NCBI RefSeq assembly: GCF_015355785.1
Contig: NZ_JADKYW010000003.1
Coordinates: 186,001-250,000 of the forward strand
Origin: Arthrobacter gandavensis
Lineage (GTDB): Bacteria; Actinomycetota; Actinomycetes; Actinomycetales; Micrococcaceae
DNA: 64,000 nucleotides
Direction: 5' to 3'
Both the position numbers and the translations under genes were made by a program. Positions 9,582 to 19,600 of this stretch are shown in pieces. The notes below the pieces were generated by a model. The model searched no databases, was not told where the DNA came from, and saw only the letters and a list, made by a program, of their open reading frames with translations. Within the stretch, counting starts at the first letter, position 1; each line of letters begins with the position of its first letter.

Positions 9582-11050
9582 GCGAGCCCTTCGAAGCGGA
9601 GCGTGACGCCGTCACCCAGCTCGGCGACGTCGCCGTCCAGCAGGATCGCCGTTTCACCCTGCGCCAGGCGCCGGGGCAACGCACCTTCCCGGATCAGCAC
9701 CGTCCCGTTCGTCGAGAACAGGTCCCGGAGCATCACGTGCCAGCCTTCCAGCCGGACCTCGGCGTGGGAGCGGGAAATATCTCCGCTGTCGCTGGGCACC
9801 TGCACCATCCGCGGCAGCTGTGCTCCGGCTACGCGCGACGCCGACGGCTGGCGTCCGATGATGATGTTCCGGTCCAGCTCGTACACGGCACCGGTGGACA
9901 GACGCATGAGTCCAAGGCTGGGACGGGCCTCGGGCTGCGGATCCCCGGACAGCTCCGCTCCGCAGAAACGGCAGGCGGCAGCGGTTGGGGGGTTCACGTG
10001 GCCCTGGCTGCAGGTACGGGCCAGCACGGTGGGTCCAGTGTCCGGGCCGGGCGCCGTTCCTGCCGACGCGCTGGCTGGCCGCGGCCCCGCCGGAGCGGAA
10101 CGGATGGTCTCGTCGTCGTACTCCTCAGGCGCTTCCGCGGCTTCCGCGGTTCCAGGATCCGGGGAAGGCGTGCCGGGCAGCGGTGTGCCGGGTACCGCCG
10201 TGCCGGGCTGGGGCCTGAACCCCATGACCGTGTTGCCGTCATGGTCCATGGGGGGAAGGGTTTCCGTGGGTTCCCCGCCGTCCGGAGCGGCTTCGGTTTC
10301 CTGGGTCAGCGCGGCGGCGTCCGGGGACAGGGGAGGCGGCGTGAGGTTCAGCCAGGGAACAGCGGCACTGAGGTCGGGGCCTGCTGCGGGGGCAGGTTCG
10401 GCCGGCTCGGGTTCGGCTGTATCAGGTTCGGCTGCGTCGGGCTCAGCCGGGACCGGTGCCGGTCCAGCCGCGGCAGGCAGTTCGGCGGGTACAGGTTCGG
10501 AGGGAGCGGGCGGCGGCTCCGCCGGGACGGGCGGAATATCCACGGAAGCCGCGTCTCCGTGGCCTGCGGCGGCAGGCCGGGACGATGCGGGGGCCGGGGC
10601 AGGCGCCAGGTCGATTTCGATGCCCTGCACTGGCGCCATACCCTCACGCAGCTGCAGTAGCGGCGACGCCGGTTCCTGTCCCTGGCTCCCGGCCGGGCGC
10701 AGCACCAGCCTGCCGGAAGCGGGAAAGACCTGCTCGCTCCAGGTACGGAGGTTGCTGCCGGAGGCGGCCGGTACACCGTCGATGTCCAGCTCCAGCGGGC
10801 CGCGCAGCAGGACGGTCACCTGGCTGTCCACCGAGACCAGCCCGAAGGATGGCAGCCTGCTCAGTGAACCCGCCAGTCCGCCTGTGACGGCGTCGAAGAC
10901 TTCCTCCACCGGCGCGCTGCCCTGCAGCGACGCCCATACTCCATCCAGCCTTTCCTGGCTGGTCTCCGCCGGCAGCAACACCACACGGGTGCCGCGCACC
11001 AGCACCAGCCAGGCCGCGCCGGGGTGCTGCCGATACCGCAGTCCGTCCAT
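9578..11050 (-). CDS. FHA-domain protein with zinc-ribbon motif
   Basis: A 490-residue protein with three parts. Residues 1-~140 are an unknown beta-rich domain. Residues ~150-335 are a long Ala/Pro/Glu-rich linker with repeated A-E-P-D/E units. The C-terminal part has a Cys-x2-Cys zinc-ribbon-like element (CSQGHV at 347, CRFCGAEL at 360-367) and an FHA domain at ~381-488 (NIIIGRQPS, DISRSHAEVRL, DLFSTNGTVL). The FHA signature GR / SRSH / STNG is complete, so it should bind phosphothreonine. It is 8 bp from the phosphatase gene and overlaps the kinase gene by 4 bp, so all three are likely translated together. It could be a scaffold between kinase and target. Confidence 0.88.
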   Translation of the reverse strand: MDGLRYRQHPGAAWLVLVRGTRVVLLPAETSQERLDGVWASLQGSAPVEEVFDAVTGGLAGSLSRLPSFGLVSVDSQVTVLLRGPLELDIDGVPAASGSNLRTWSEQVFPASGRLVLRPAGSQGQEPASPLLQLREGMAPVQGIEIDLAPAPAPASSRPAAAGHGDAASVDIPPVPAEPPPAPSEPVPAELPAAAGPAPVPAEPDAAEPDTAEPEPAEPAPAAGPDLSAAVPWLNLTPPPLSPDAAALTQETEAAPDGGEPTETLPPMDHDGNTVMGFRPQPGTAVPGTPLPGTPSPDPGTAEAAEAPEEYDDETIRSAPAGPRPASASAGTAPGPDTGPTVLARTCSQGHVNPPTAAACRFCGAELSGDPQPEARPSLGLMRLSTGAVYELDRNIIIGRQPSASRVAGAQLPRMVQVPSDSGDISRSHAEVRLEGWHVMLRDLFSTNGTVLIREGALPRRLAQGETAILLDGDVAELGDGVTLRFEGLA

Positions 11051-11057
11051 CAGCTAA

Positions 11058-11921
11058 TCACTGCCTGTTTTCTGCCGGCTCCGCCGCATGGGATGCCGGT
11101 GTGCTGTCCGCCGGGGCCGGTGCTGCGAGACCGGGCAGCGTGATCGCCCCTGAATCGGGGTTCGACGCTCCGGAGTGCGCATCGATAACCAGTACGGTGA
11201 TGTTGTCCCGGCCACCGGCCCTCAGGGCTGCCTGCACCAGCGCCGCGCAGGCGTCCTGGGGATTGCTCACGGAGGAAAGGATTTGGAAGATATGCCCGTC
11301 GCTGACTTCACCGGTGAGTCCGTCGGAGCAGACCATCAGCCGGTCCCCCGGCTCAACCGGAATCAGCCAGAAATCGGCGTTTGTGTCGTTGCCCGTTCCC
11401 AGAGCACGCGTGACGACGTGCCGGCGTGGATGAACCAGCGCCTCGTCCGGGGTGATCTGTCCAAGGTCTACCAGTTCCTGCACTTCACTGTGGTCAACGG
11501 TGACCTGTTCCAGCGCACCGTTGGAGAGCCGGTAGGTGCGGGAGTCCCCAACATTGAAGACCAGCCAGTACGGACGGGATTCTTCCTGTACCAGCACGGC
11601 ACCGGAAAGCGTGGTTCCTGCACGGCCTCCGGTGGCCTCGCGGATCTGGCGGTCTGCCTTGGCCAGCAGCTCCTCGATCTCCGCAGCCGGGACCTCGGGC
11701 AGGTGCTCTCCCACCAGCCGCGAATCCCCCAGGGTGCGGACACAGATGCTGCTGGCGATCTCGCCGGCTTCATGCCCGCCCATGCCGTCTGCCACGGCAA
11801 ACACCGGATCTGCCGCGATCAGCGAGTCTTCGTTCAGCTCCCGCCGCAGTCCGCGGTCTGAGGCATAGCCAAAGACCGCTTCTAGTTCCAGGGGCTCAGA
11901 TGTCTTTTCGTTGGAGTTCAT
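11058..11921 (-). CDS. PP2C-family Ser/Thr protein phosphatase
   Basis: A 287-residue metal-dependent phosphatase. The family motifs are all present: RRELNEDSLIA, FAVADGMGGHEAGE (metal Asp), FNVGDSRTYRL, LMVCSDGLTGEV and GGRDNITVLVID. It lacks a membrane helix, unlike mycobacterial PstP, so it is a cytosolic, minimal PP2C. The C-terminal ~30 residues are Ala/Pro-rich and dispensable-looking. It presumably reverses the kinase encoded two genes downstream. It lies 56 bp after the transglutaminase-like gene and 8 bp before the FHA/zinc-ribbon gene. Confidence 0.93.
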   Translation of the reverse strand: MNSNEKTSEPLELEAVFGYASDRGLRRELNEDSLIAADPVFAVADGMGGHEAGEIASSICVRTLGDSRLVGEHLPEVPAAEIEELLAKADRQIREATGGRAGTTLSGAVLVQEESRPYWLVFNVGDSRTYRLSNGALEQVTVDHSEVQELVDLGQITPDEALVHPRRHVVTRALGTGNDTNADFWLIPVEPGDRLMVCSDGLTGEVSDGHIFQILSSVSNPQDACAALVQAALRAGGRDNITVLVIDAHSGASNPDSGAITLPGLAAPAPADSTPASHAAEPAENRQ

Positions 11922-11976
11922 TCATGCCCTATCCGGAAGCGCTCACTGTAGTGATCTGTCTTACCTGTTCTCTCCA

Positions 11977-14454
11977 TTACCCTAACGGACCCCGGGGATC
12001 TTGAGCAGCGCCGGTGCGGCGGGTCACCGTCGATGCTCCTCCCCGCAGCCGCCGAAGCAATCCTCTGAGCCGTTCCCGGCCCGCGCCGGAACGGGACGCC
12101 AGCTCGGATTCAAGCCGGAGGGAACGCAGCGAAAAGCGGGCACGCTGGCGCTGCCAAAAGCCTGCGGTGCCGGTCAGGGACGCACGGACCTTTTCGACGT
12201 CCTGCCAGTAGGCCCCCACCTCTTCCTCAGTGGGGTCACCCGGACCGAAGACGCCGGCGTCGGCCCGCCGGGCCAGTGCGGCAGTCGTTTCCGCGCCGAG
12301 CGGGAAGGCCCGGCCCAGGGCAGCGGCGTCCTGCCGGCGGGTACGCCGGCCGCTGACCATGACGCCCAGGTCCGCTGCGGCACCCAGCACTTCCCGCCAG
12401 CCTCCGGCGACCCGCTGGGCGGTGCCTCCCCTAGTTCGGCGCCTGATGCGCAGCCTGCGCTTGACCGCCCAGATCAGCAGCAGCGGGCCGAACAGGATAA
12501 CCAGGGGCAGGGATGCCAATGCCAGGATGCGCAGGAACCCTGAAACGCTCTGCCAGAGATCCTCCTCCTTCTCATCGGCGTCCTGCGGGTCCGCTGCCGT
12601 GTCCGGCGGCAGTTCAGCGGGTTCCTGCGGCGGGGGCGGCGGCTGCAGAACCTGCGGCTTGGGCGTGGACTTGGGCTGCTGCTGCGGCGGGACGGGTTCA
12701 TTGTCCTCATCCGGGGTGGGGAAAAACGGCACCCAGCCCACCCGCTCGAATTCAACTTCCACCCAGGCATGGACGTCATCACCGGTGATCTCGATGCTCT
12801 CCGGTGTTCCTTCGAGCTCTTCCCAGTCCGGATAGAAACCCATGACCACGCGCGCCGGAATTCCCAGCTTCCGGGCCATCAGGGCCATGGCAACCGCGTA
12901 CTGCTCGTCGTCCCCGACCATCTGCTCGGCGTCGAGCAGGCTGACCATTCGGGCGGCACCGTGTCCCGGCAGTGAGGGAGTCTGTCCGTCCTTGCCGTTG
13001 CTGAAGTATCCCTCGGTGGCAAGGATCTGCTGCAGCTGCCGGACCCGCTGAACGGGCGTGGTTTCCTCGCCGGCGAACTCCGCTGCCTTGGCCCCGATAA
13101 TCGGCGGGTCCTGCTGCAGCCGCGGCAGCGCGGTCTGGGCAAAACCGTACTGGGTCAGCTGCGCGTCGTCGTATTCCTCAGGGAACACCACGGCCGTCTC
13201 GTAGCTGTCTCCGGACTGGACGCCGGCGGTGGCGAGCATCGTGCCGGTCCCGGCGTCGTAATACAGTCCGGCAGCGATGTCCCGCGCGCGGTCGCCGCCG
13301 GGGCGCAGGGCCCGGATGTCTCCGCCTGAGGGAAGCCAGGCGCCGTTGTAGTCACGGATTTCGAACTGCAGGGTTGCCGCTTCGCCGTCCTCGGCGCCGC
13401 CGCCAAGCGTGCCTGCGTCGCCCACGCGGGCGAAACCGCCTGCCGCCTGGCCGCTGACGTTGTACACCACGCCGTCGTAGGCATCCATCGCCGCGAGACG
13501 GACCCGCTGGCCTTCCGGAAGGCCCTGGACGGTGAACAGCGTGGTTTCCGCGTTGTCCTTTACATAGCGCCGGAAGTCGGTCAGAGGGCTGGGGAAATTG
13601 AACAGGTCGACCGGAGGTTCCACCGTGTCGCGGAGGACTTTACGGTCCAGCTCCGTCCCGAGCAGCGGTGCCGCTGCCAGCGACAGCGCGGCCGCTGCGG
13701 CTAGGACTGCGGCCCCGTATACCCTGCGGCGCAGCCGGGCAGCACGTGCCGGCGCCGAACTCAGGGCAGCCTTCGGTGCTGCGGAAACGGATTGCGCGCG
13801 GGCGCGGCGGTAGGACATGAAAACCAGCAGACCGGCAGCCAGCAGGAGTGCCCGCAGGCCCGGCAGCGGAACATCCTTGGTGCCAAAGGCAATGCCGGCG
13901 GCGAAGAGGGCCAGGATGGGAACGGCGGGCCAGTACGCGCCGCGGAGGCGCCACGTGAGCAGCCCGGCGGCAAGTGCGGCCAGGAGGCTGAGCAGGAACG
14001 GGACCACCAGCATGCCGCCTGCCGTTCCTACCGGCGGAGCGACGGTCAGCAGGTCCTTCCAGGCGAAGACCAGGCCGAGCATCAGCACCCGCAGCGATCC
14101 GGGGGTTGGCAGCACTCCGGCGGCTGCTTCGACCGGTGCCGCCAGGGCGGACCCAAAGATGAGGTAGGTTCCGCCGGCAGCTCCGGCGATGGCCCATCCG
14201 CCCCACCGGCGGGCAGCGGCAGCTGCGGCCAGGCCAAGCCCGAGCGCTGCTCCGCCCAGTCCGGCAACGAGGTAGCGGGCGTCCCCGCCGAAGCTCGGGC
14301 CGAAACCCAGCAAGCCGGCGGTCAGCAGCAGCGCCAGCGCAGCCGCTTCGAGGCTCCGCCGCCTTGCCTCGGGGCTGGGCAGTTGCTTGCCGGCCGCCCG
14401 GCCGGGGCTCGGCCGGTTGCGTTCGCGGGGCCGCAGGGGTGTTTCGGTGCTCAC
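11977..14454 (-). CDS. TgpA-like membrane protein with degenerate transglutaminase domain
   Basis: An 825-residue membrane protein starting with GTG that overlaps the DUF58 stop (GTGA, 14451-14454). The N-terminal ~270 residues hold about seven or eight membrane helices (DUF3488 style), then an extracytoplasmic segment with a transglutaminase-like core (~480-600), a Pro/Gln-rich linker, a further membrane helix at ~640 and a C-terminal cytoplasmic DUF4129-like part. Around 12.9 kb the core reads GDDEQYAVAMALMARKLGIP; in active enzymes the position of the first D before EQY is Cys (C-E-H-F-A style). The His is kept (DDVHAWVEVEF), but the Asp of WVPFDPT is Phe here (WVPFFPTP). It is therefore probably non-catalytic. 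It belongs with MoxR and DUF58, as in PFNA-type clusters. Confidence 0.88.
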   Translation of the reverse strand: MSTETPLRPRERNRPSPGRAAGKQLPSPEARRRSLEAAALALLLTAGLLGFGPSFGGDARYLVAGLGGAALGLGLAAAAAARRWGGWAIAGAAGGTYLIFGSALAAPVEAAAGVLPTPGSLRVLMLGLVFAWKDLLTVAPPVGTAGGMLVVPFLLSLLAALAAGLLTWRLRGAYWPAVPILALFAAGIAFGTKDVPLPGLRALLLAAGLLVFMSYRRARAQSVSAAPKAALSSAPARAARLRRRVYGAAVLAAAAALSLAAAPLLGTELDRKVLRDTVEPPVDLFNFPSPLTDFRRYVKDNAETTLFTVQGLPEGQRVRLAAMDAYDGVVYNVSGQAAGGFARVGDAGTLGGGAEDGEAATLQFEIRDYNGAWLPSGGDIRALRPGGDRARDIAAGLYYDAGTGTMLATAGVQSGDSYETAVVFPEEYDDAQLTQYGFAQTALPRLQQDPPIIGAKAAEFAGEETTPVQRVRQLQQILATEGYFSNGKDGQTPSLPGHGAARMVSLLDAEQMVGDDEQYAVAMALMARKLGIPARVVMGFYPDWEELEGTPESIEITGDDVHAWVEVEFERVGWVPFFPTPDEDNEPVPPQQQPKSTPKPQVLQPPPPPQEPAELPPDTAADPQDADEKEEDLWQSVSGFLRILALASLPLVILFGPLLLIWAVKRRLRIRRRTRGGTAQRVAGGWREVLGAAADLGVMVSGRRTRRQDAAALGRAFPLGAETTAALARRADAGVFGPGDPTEEEVGAYWQDVEKVRASLTGTAGFWQRQRARFSLRSLRLESELASRSGAGRERLRGLLRRLRGGASTVTRRTGAAQDPRGPLG

Positions 14455-15650
14455 GCCGTACCCTTCCGAATCAGCGCCGGAAGATCATCCAGGTTGCCGC
14501 ACGCCAGCACCGTGAGGTCGGCGATGTCCCGCCGGCCCGGCGCTTCGCCCTCGGCACACCGGACCACAAGGGTACGGATACCCGGAGGGATGGCAGTCGA
14601 CGCGGACCGCAGTTCTGCGGCGCCCGGAACTGAACCGGTCACCAGGATGACCACTGAAGCGTTGGGCACGGCGTCGGCCGTGAGGCCGGCCAGTTCCCGG
14701 GTTCCCTCCCGGCGGTCGGTGCTTTCAAGACGGGTCAGGCCGTCCAGGAGGATTGTTCCGCTGCCGCTGCGCATCAACCCGTCCTGGGTCAGCACGCTCA
14801 GGTCACGCTGCTCGCGCAGTGCCTGCAGGCCCAGCGATCCGGCCACTGACACCGCCAGCTCGAATTCGTCCTCGCTGCCGTAGTCCGAGCGGCGGCCGGA
14901 GAGCGCTACCGCCAGGTGGGACCGCCGGGTCTCCTCGAACTGGCGGACCATCAGCGTGCCGGTGCGTGCCGTGGTTTTCCAGTGAATGTGCCGGCGGTCG
15001 TCTCCCGGCACGTATTCCCGCAGCGCATGGAAAGACACGTCGGCGGTGCTGAGGATCCGCGTTGGCAGGCCCTCCAGGTCCTTGATGAATCCCGTGGCCG
15101 AGCCCTGCAGGTTCACGGTCCGCGGATGCACAAACAGGTCCACCGGGTCCGTCCAGCGCAGCCGGCGGCCCAGCAGGCCGAACGGGTCCCGCCGCACCGA
15201 TTCCACCGGCCCCACCACAATCACTGCCCGCTTCTGCGTGGGGATCCGGAACAGTTCCTCGTGTTCGGCTCCCGGGGCCATGCGCGGCAGTTCGAAGACG
15301 GCGGTTGCTGCCCCCACGGGAAGTTCCAGCAGTGCCGGCAGCAGCAGCCGCGCACCGGGGTTGCCAACGGTCAGGGAGCCGACGGCGTCATCCCCCACGG
15401 CTACCCGGGTGCGGGTGAGGTCCAGGCGCACCGAATAGGCCTGCCGCCCCAGGACGAAGGCGAGACCTGCGGCAAGCACCAGCGACAGTGCCAGGGCAGC
15501 GATCAGTGCCTCGCGCCAGCCCAGCAGTCCGCCGGCCAGCCAGCACGCCGCGGCGAGGGCGGCAACGGTCCACCCCAGTGCCGTGACGCTGGAGAAGACA
15601 GCCTTCGGCGCGCGGAGGACGGATGCGGGAGTCCGGGGGAAACTGGGCAC
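14451..15650 (-). CDS. DUF58-domain membrane protein
   Basis: I place the start at the GTG at 15648-15650, giving 399 residues. It is preceded by AGGA eight bases upstream and lies 11 bp after the MoxR stop; a longer reading from 15701 would overlap moxR by 41 bp. Two membrane helices lie near the N-terminus (WTVAALAAACWLAGGLLGW and a following one). The rest is cytoplasmic or von Willebrand-like, with the DUF58 signature EYVPGDDRRHIHWKTTART followed by VRQFEE. DUF58 proteins nearly always accompany MoxR ATPases and are thought to be matured or gated by them. The downstream overlap with the transglutaminase-like gene supports one complex. Confidence 0.92.
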   Translation of the reverse strand: MPSFPRTPASVLRAPKAVFSSVTALGWTVAALAAACWLAGGLLGWREALIAALALSLVLAAGLAFVLGRQAYSVRLDLTRTRVAVGDDAVGSLTVGNPGARLLLPALLELPVGAATAVFELPRMAPGAEHEELFRIPTQKRAVIVVGPVESVRRDPFGLLGRRLRWTDPVDLFVHPRTVNLQGSATGFIKDLEGLPTRILSTADVSFHALREYVPGDDRRHIHWKTTARTGTLMVRQFEETRRSHLAVALSGRRSDYGSEDEFELAVSVAGSLGLQALREQRDLSVLTQDGLMRSGSGTILLDGLTRLESTDRREGTRELAGLTADAVPNASVVILVTGSVPGAAELRSASTAIPPGIRTLVVRCAEGEAPGRRDIADLTVLACGNLDDLPALIRKGTA

Positions 15651-15660
15651 TTGGGCGGTC

Positions 15661-16632
15661 CTAGGCGTTGACGCGCTGCTGCGGCGCGGCAGTGGATGCA
15701 AGAACCTGGTCCAGCACGGCGGAGGCTGTGGCGCCGGCGAACTCTGCTTCGGGATCCATGACCAGGCGGTGGGTAAAGACGCTGGGTGCGAGCTTCAGCA
15801 CGTCGTCGGGCAGTACATAGTTCCGGCCTTCGGCCGCGGCCCAGACCTTCGCGGCCCGGACCATGGCCAGGGCGCCGCGGACGCTGACACCGAGGCGGGT
15901 TTCGGGAGCATCGCGGGTGGCTGCAGCCAGGTGGGCGATGTATTCAAGCACGGAGGTGTCGGTGTGCACGGACGCGGCAAGGTCTGCCATATCCCGCACT
16001 GCGGCGGAGGTGATGACGGCGGTCAGCGCGGCCGAGCGGTCGCGGGTGGCGGACCCGGCCAGCAGCTCAACGGTGGCCGCATGATCCGGATATCCCATGG
16101 ACGTCTTGATCAGGAACCGGTCCAGCTGCGCCTCCGGCAGGCGGTAGGTGCCGGCCTGCTCGATCGGGTTCTGCGTCGCGATCACCATGAAGGGGCGCTC
16201 CTGCGTGTACGTGGTGCCGTCCACGGTGACACGTGATTCTTCCATGACCTCCAGCAGTGCCGACTGGGTCTTGGGCGAGGCACGGTTGATTTCGTCCGCC
16301 AGGACCACGTTCGCGAAGATCGGGCCGCGGTGGAACTCGAAGGCCTGGGTCTTCTGGTCGTAGATGGTGATGCCGGTGACGTCGGACGGCAGCAGGTCCG
16401 GGGTGAACTGGATGCGGGACGTGGTTCCCTGCACGGTGGCGGCCAGCGCGCGGGCGAGCATGGTCTTGCCGGTGCCGGGGGCGTCTTCGAGCAGCACGTG
16501 TCCTTCAGCCAGCATGGACGTGAGGATCAGCCGCACGGCCTGCGGCTTGCCCAGCACTGCCTGGCCAACGTTGGTGACCAGTTTGGCGAAGGTCTCCGCG
16601 AACCAGGCGGCCTGTTCTTCGGTCATGGACAT
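15661..16632 (-). CDS. MoxR-family AAA+ ATPase
   Basis: A 323-residue AAA+ protein of typical MoxR length. Walker A is EDAPGTGKTMLARAL, Walker B VVLADEINRASPKTQSALLEVMEE, and sensor 1 FMVIATQNPIEQAGTYRLPEAQLDRFL, all standard for the family. MoxR proteins act as chaperones that assemble or activate VWA/DUF58 partners. An ATG two codons further in (16624-16626) is an alternative start; I kept the upstream one because AGGGG lies nine bases before it. It is 47 bp after the giant surface-protein gene and 11 bp before DUF58, so it is part of the same transcript. Confidence 0.95.
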   Translation of the reverse strand: MSMTEEQAAWFAETFAKLVTNVGQAVLGKPQAVRLILTSMLAEGHVLLEDAPGTGKTMLARALAATVQGTTSRIQFTPDLLPSDVTGITIYDQKTQAFEFHRGPIFANVVLADEINRASPKTQSALLEVMEESRVTVDGTTYTQERPFMVIATQNPIEQAGTYRLPEAQLDRFLIKTSMGYPDHAATVELLAGSATRDRSAALTAVITSAAVRDMADLAASVHTDTSVLEYIAHLAAATRDAPETRLGVSVRGALAMVRAAKVWAAAEGRNYVLPDDVLKLAPSVFTHRLVMDPEAEFAGATASAVLDQVLASTAAPQQRVNA

Positions 16633-16678
16633 GGTGGTGTTCCCCTAGGTGGTGCGGATTGGGTGTGGAAAAGCCGGT

Positions 16679-19600
16679 TCAGCATCGGCCCATCCCGCCG
16701 GGCGGATTGTAGCCAAAGCTGGTGTGGATGCCCTTGATGTGCAGGCCATTGTTGCTGGCGTTCGGACCGCCGTGCTGGCGGTACCAGGTCTCGCCGCTGC
16801 TGCGTACGATGTAGCAGCGGGTCTCGATGCGGTCTCCGATGTAGGCCCAGTGGTTGTCCAGGCAGCGTCCGTCGCTGGTGTAGTTGGTGCTGCCCACGGG
16901 GTCCATGCAGGTGCGCCGGTCCCCGCTGTCAAGCTGGTTGCCCACGGTAAGGGTCCAGGTGGCAGGCGGCGGCTCGCTGCCGGTGCGGGCCGAGGCCTCC
17001 GCGGTTCCGCCGGCTGTTCCCTGCGAGTTCAGTACCCGCACCCGGATGCTCACCGTCTGGTCGTATCCGTTGCCGACGTCGCGGCTGCCGGAGACGCCAA
17101 CGTTCTCCCACCCGCCGCCGTTGACCGAGATCTGGACCTGCGCGACATCGCGCGCGTTCTGGTTGGGCGGGGCCCAGGACAGCCTGGCCGTGCGGCTGCC
17201 CTGCCCGCCGTTTGAGCCCGACGCCGACGGAGTGCCCGGGCTGCCGAAGACCTTCACACCGGCGGAAGCTGCCGAGGCGGCGCTGTCGTAGGAAGAACCG
17301 TCAGAATTCACGACGGCGGTCAGCCGCGCAGTGATCGTGGCACCGTTGCTGAAGCCGGTGATTTCCTGGCCGCTGCTCACCGTCATTGAACGGCCGTCGC
17401 TGAAGCTTGCCCGGTAGCTGATTTCCTCTGCGCGTGCGCCGTTGCGGGCGCCCTGGGCCAGCGGAGTGAAGGTAATGGTGACCGCCCGGCCTTCGGCTCC
17501 GGTACGCGAAGCTGCCAGTGCGGGCGCGGCAGGCGCATCCGGAACTCCGACGGCACGGCGCGGCGCGGAGGTTGGGCCCCACTCGCTCCAGCCCGCCTTG
17601 TTGTAGGCGCGGGCGGAGTACGAATAGTTCTGCTCGGAGTTGTCCACCCGGACCGTCATGGCGGACGCAGCGCCGGCTTCCAGGGTCCGCACCAGGGTTG
17701 AGCCGCGGTATTCGCGCAGCTCATAGGCGGTGACGTCCGCTCCGTTGGGGGCGGCGTCGGACCAGTCGACGGTGAGCTGGCTCTGCACGCCCACCGAGTT
17801 GGCCTTGGCCGTGGTGGGTGTTCCGGGAGCGGAAGGCACTCCGGCAGGGATCTCCGGAGAGGAATATTCGCTGAACCCTGACGGCTCCGGGGCAGCGTTG
17901 CGTGCCTGGACCCGCACCCGGTAGCTGGTGCCGTTGGCCAGGCCCGTCCAGGTGGTGCGGGTCATGGATGCGGGAACGGTTTTCTGTGCCGTGCCGCCGG
18001 GCGGTGCCGGAGAGATCTGCAGGTCATAGCTCTCGATGGGAGAGCCGTCGTTTGCCGGTGCCGTCCAGGAGATATCCAGCTGCCGGTCGCCGAATGCCAG
18101 GACCGGCGGGGCAGGCTGGGCGGGCTGGGTGTCCGGCCGGGCCGCAGCCGACTGCGGGGACGGGTCCGAGGTGCCGTTGGCGTTCGTTGCCGTCACGGCG
18201 AACGTGTACTCGACATTGTTCGTCAGGCCGGCCAGGGTGCAGGTGGTGGCCGGGCAGGCCTGGCTGAAACCGCTGCTCCCGGTGACCGTGTAGCCGGTGA
18301 TCGGTGAACCGTTGGCTGCCGGCGGGTCCCAGGAAAGGACAACCGTGCGGCTGCGGGTACTTTCCACTACGGGCGTGGACGGCGAGTCAGGGCGTCCCTG
18401 CACTGAAAGCCGGATCTGCGCGGAAGCCTGCCGGTCTGCCTGCCGGGTCTTGTCCTCCACCCGGTACTGCACGCTCATGCTGCCAACGAAGTCCGGGTTG
18501 GGCGTCACCACAATCGAGTCGCCGCTGACCTGCGCCGTGCCGTTGCCGTCGGCTGTCGTCTCCAGGATCCGCAGCGGCGTGTCCGGGAACGGATTGTCAT
18601 CATTGGCCAGCACGTCCACCGTGACGGGTTTGCCCTGCACTGCGTCCTCCACTGAATCGTCTGCTGCAACCGGCAGCGGCCGGGTGGAAGCGAGCACTGC
18701 CAGGTCAACGCGTCCGGGCGCCGGGTCGCTGCGTCCGTCCGTCACGGAAACTGCAAGCTGGCCCAGTGTTCCTACGGCGGCGCTGTCAGCAGCGGCGACC
18801 TCCAGGATGGTGCCTCGAAGCGTCGCTTCGAAGCCCTCCGGCACCGGGCCGGCCAGGGCGAACTCGAGGCGGTCAGCGTCCTCGGGGTTGGGATCTGACG
18901 CCAGCGGTGCCAGGTCCAGCCTGACCGGTTCCTCCCCCTTGGCCGCTTCCAGCGACCCGGGGTTCATCACCGGCGGGAGGTTCTGCTCCGGCAGCGGGAT
19001 CACGTTGATCAGGACGGTGAGCGTGGCCTTCAGGCCTTCCGGATCGTCCGGGCCGGAGCCGTCAGTTACTTCGAAGGTGATCGCACCCAGCCCGGCGTAG
19101 TCCTCGTCCGCAGTGTAGGCAAGGGTGTCCTCGTCTGTGACCCACGTGTCCCGGTTGGAGGATCCGATAGCGCTGACCTTGGCGGTCTCGGTGATGCGGG
19201 GCGTCCTGTCATCGCGGACCTCCACGAGATCCCCCAGCTCGAGGTCGAGGGTGTCCCCCGCCTGCACCTCCTGGACCGCGGAGGTGCGCAGCGTCGGATA
19301 CTGCGCGCTCAGGCCCGGCACCCAAATCACCGCTGCTGCCGTCCCGCCGTCCATGTCCTGGACCGTGTACGGGATGGCCTGCGCTTCTTCTGTCAGTTCC
19401 ACCCGCACCTTGTCGCCCACTACCGAGGCGGTAGTGCGCAGGGGGTCCACCGAAACTTCAAGGTCCTCGGCAACGCCGTCGGGGTCCTCGTCATTCTCAA
19501 GCACCGCCACGTCAACCGCGGTGCGGCCCCGGATCTCGGCGACCTCCACCCGGTCATCGCGGGCGATCGGTGCCAGCAGTTCGGCGTTGGGGTCCGAGAC

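Noticed and set aside
9174-11057. 627-codon open frame on the plus strand
   Set aside because: Antisense to the kinase and FHA genes; Ser/Gly/Ala-rich shadow.
15651-15701. Longer N-terminus for the DUF58 protein
   Set aside because: It would overlap moxR by 41 bp, while a GTG with AGGA lies just after the moxR stop.
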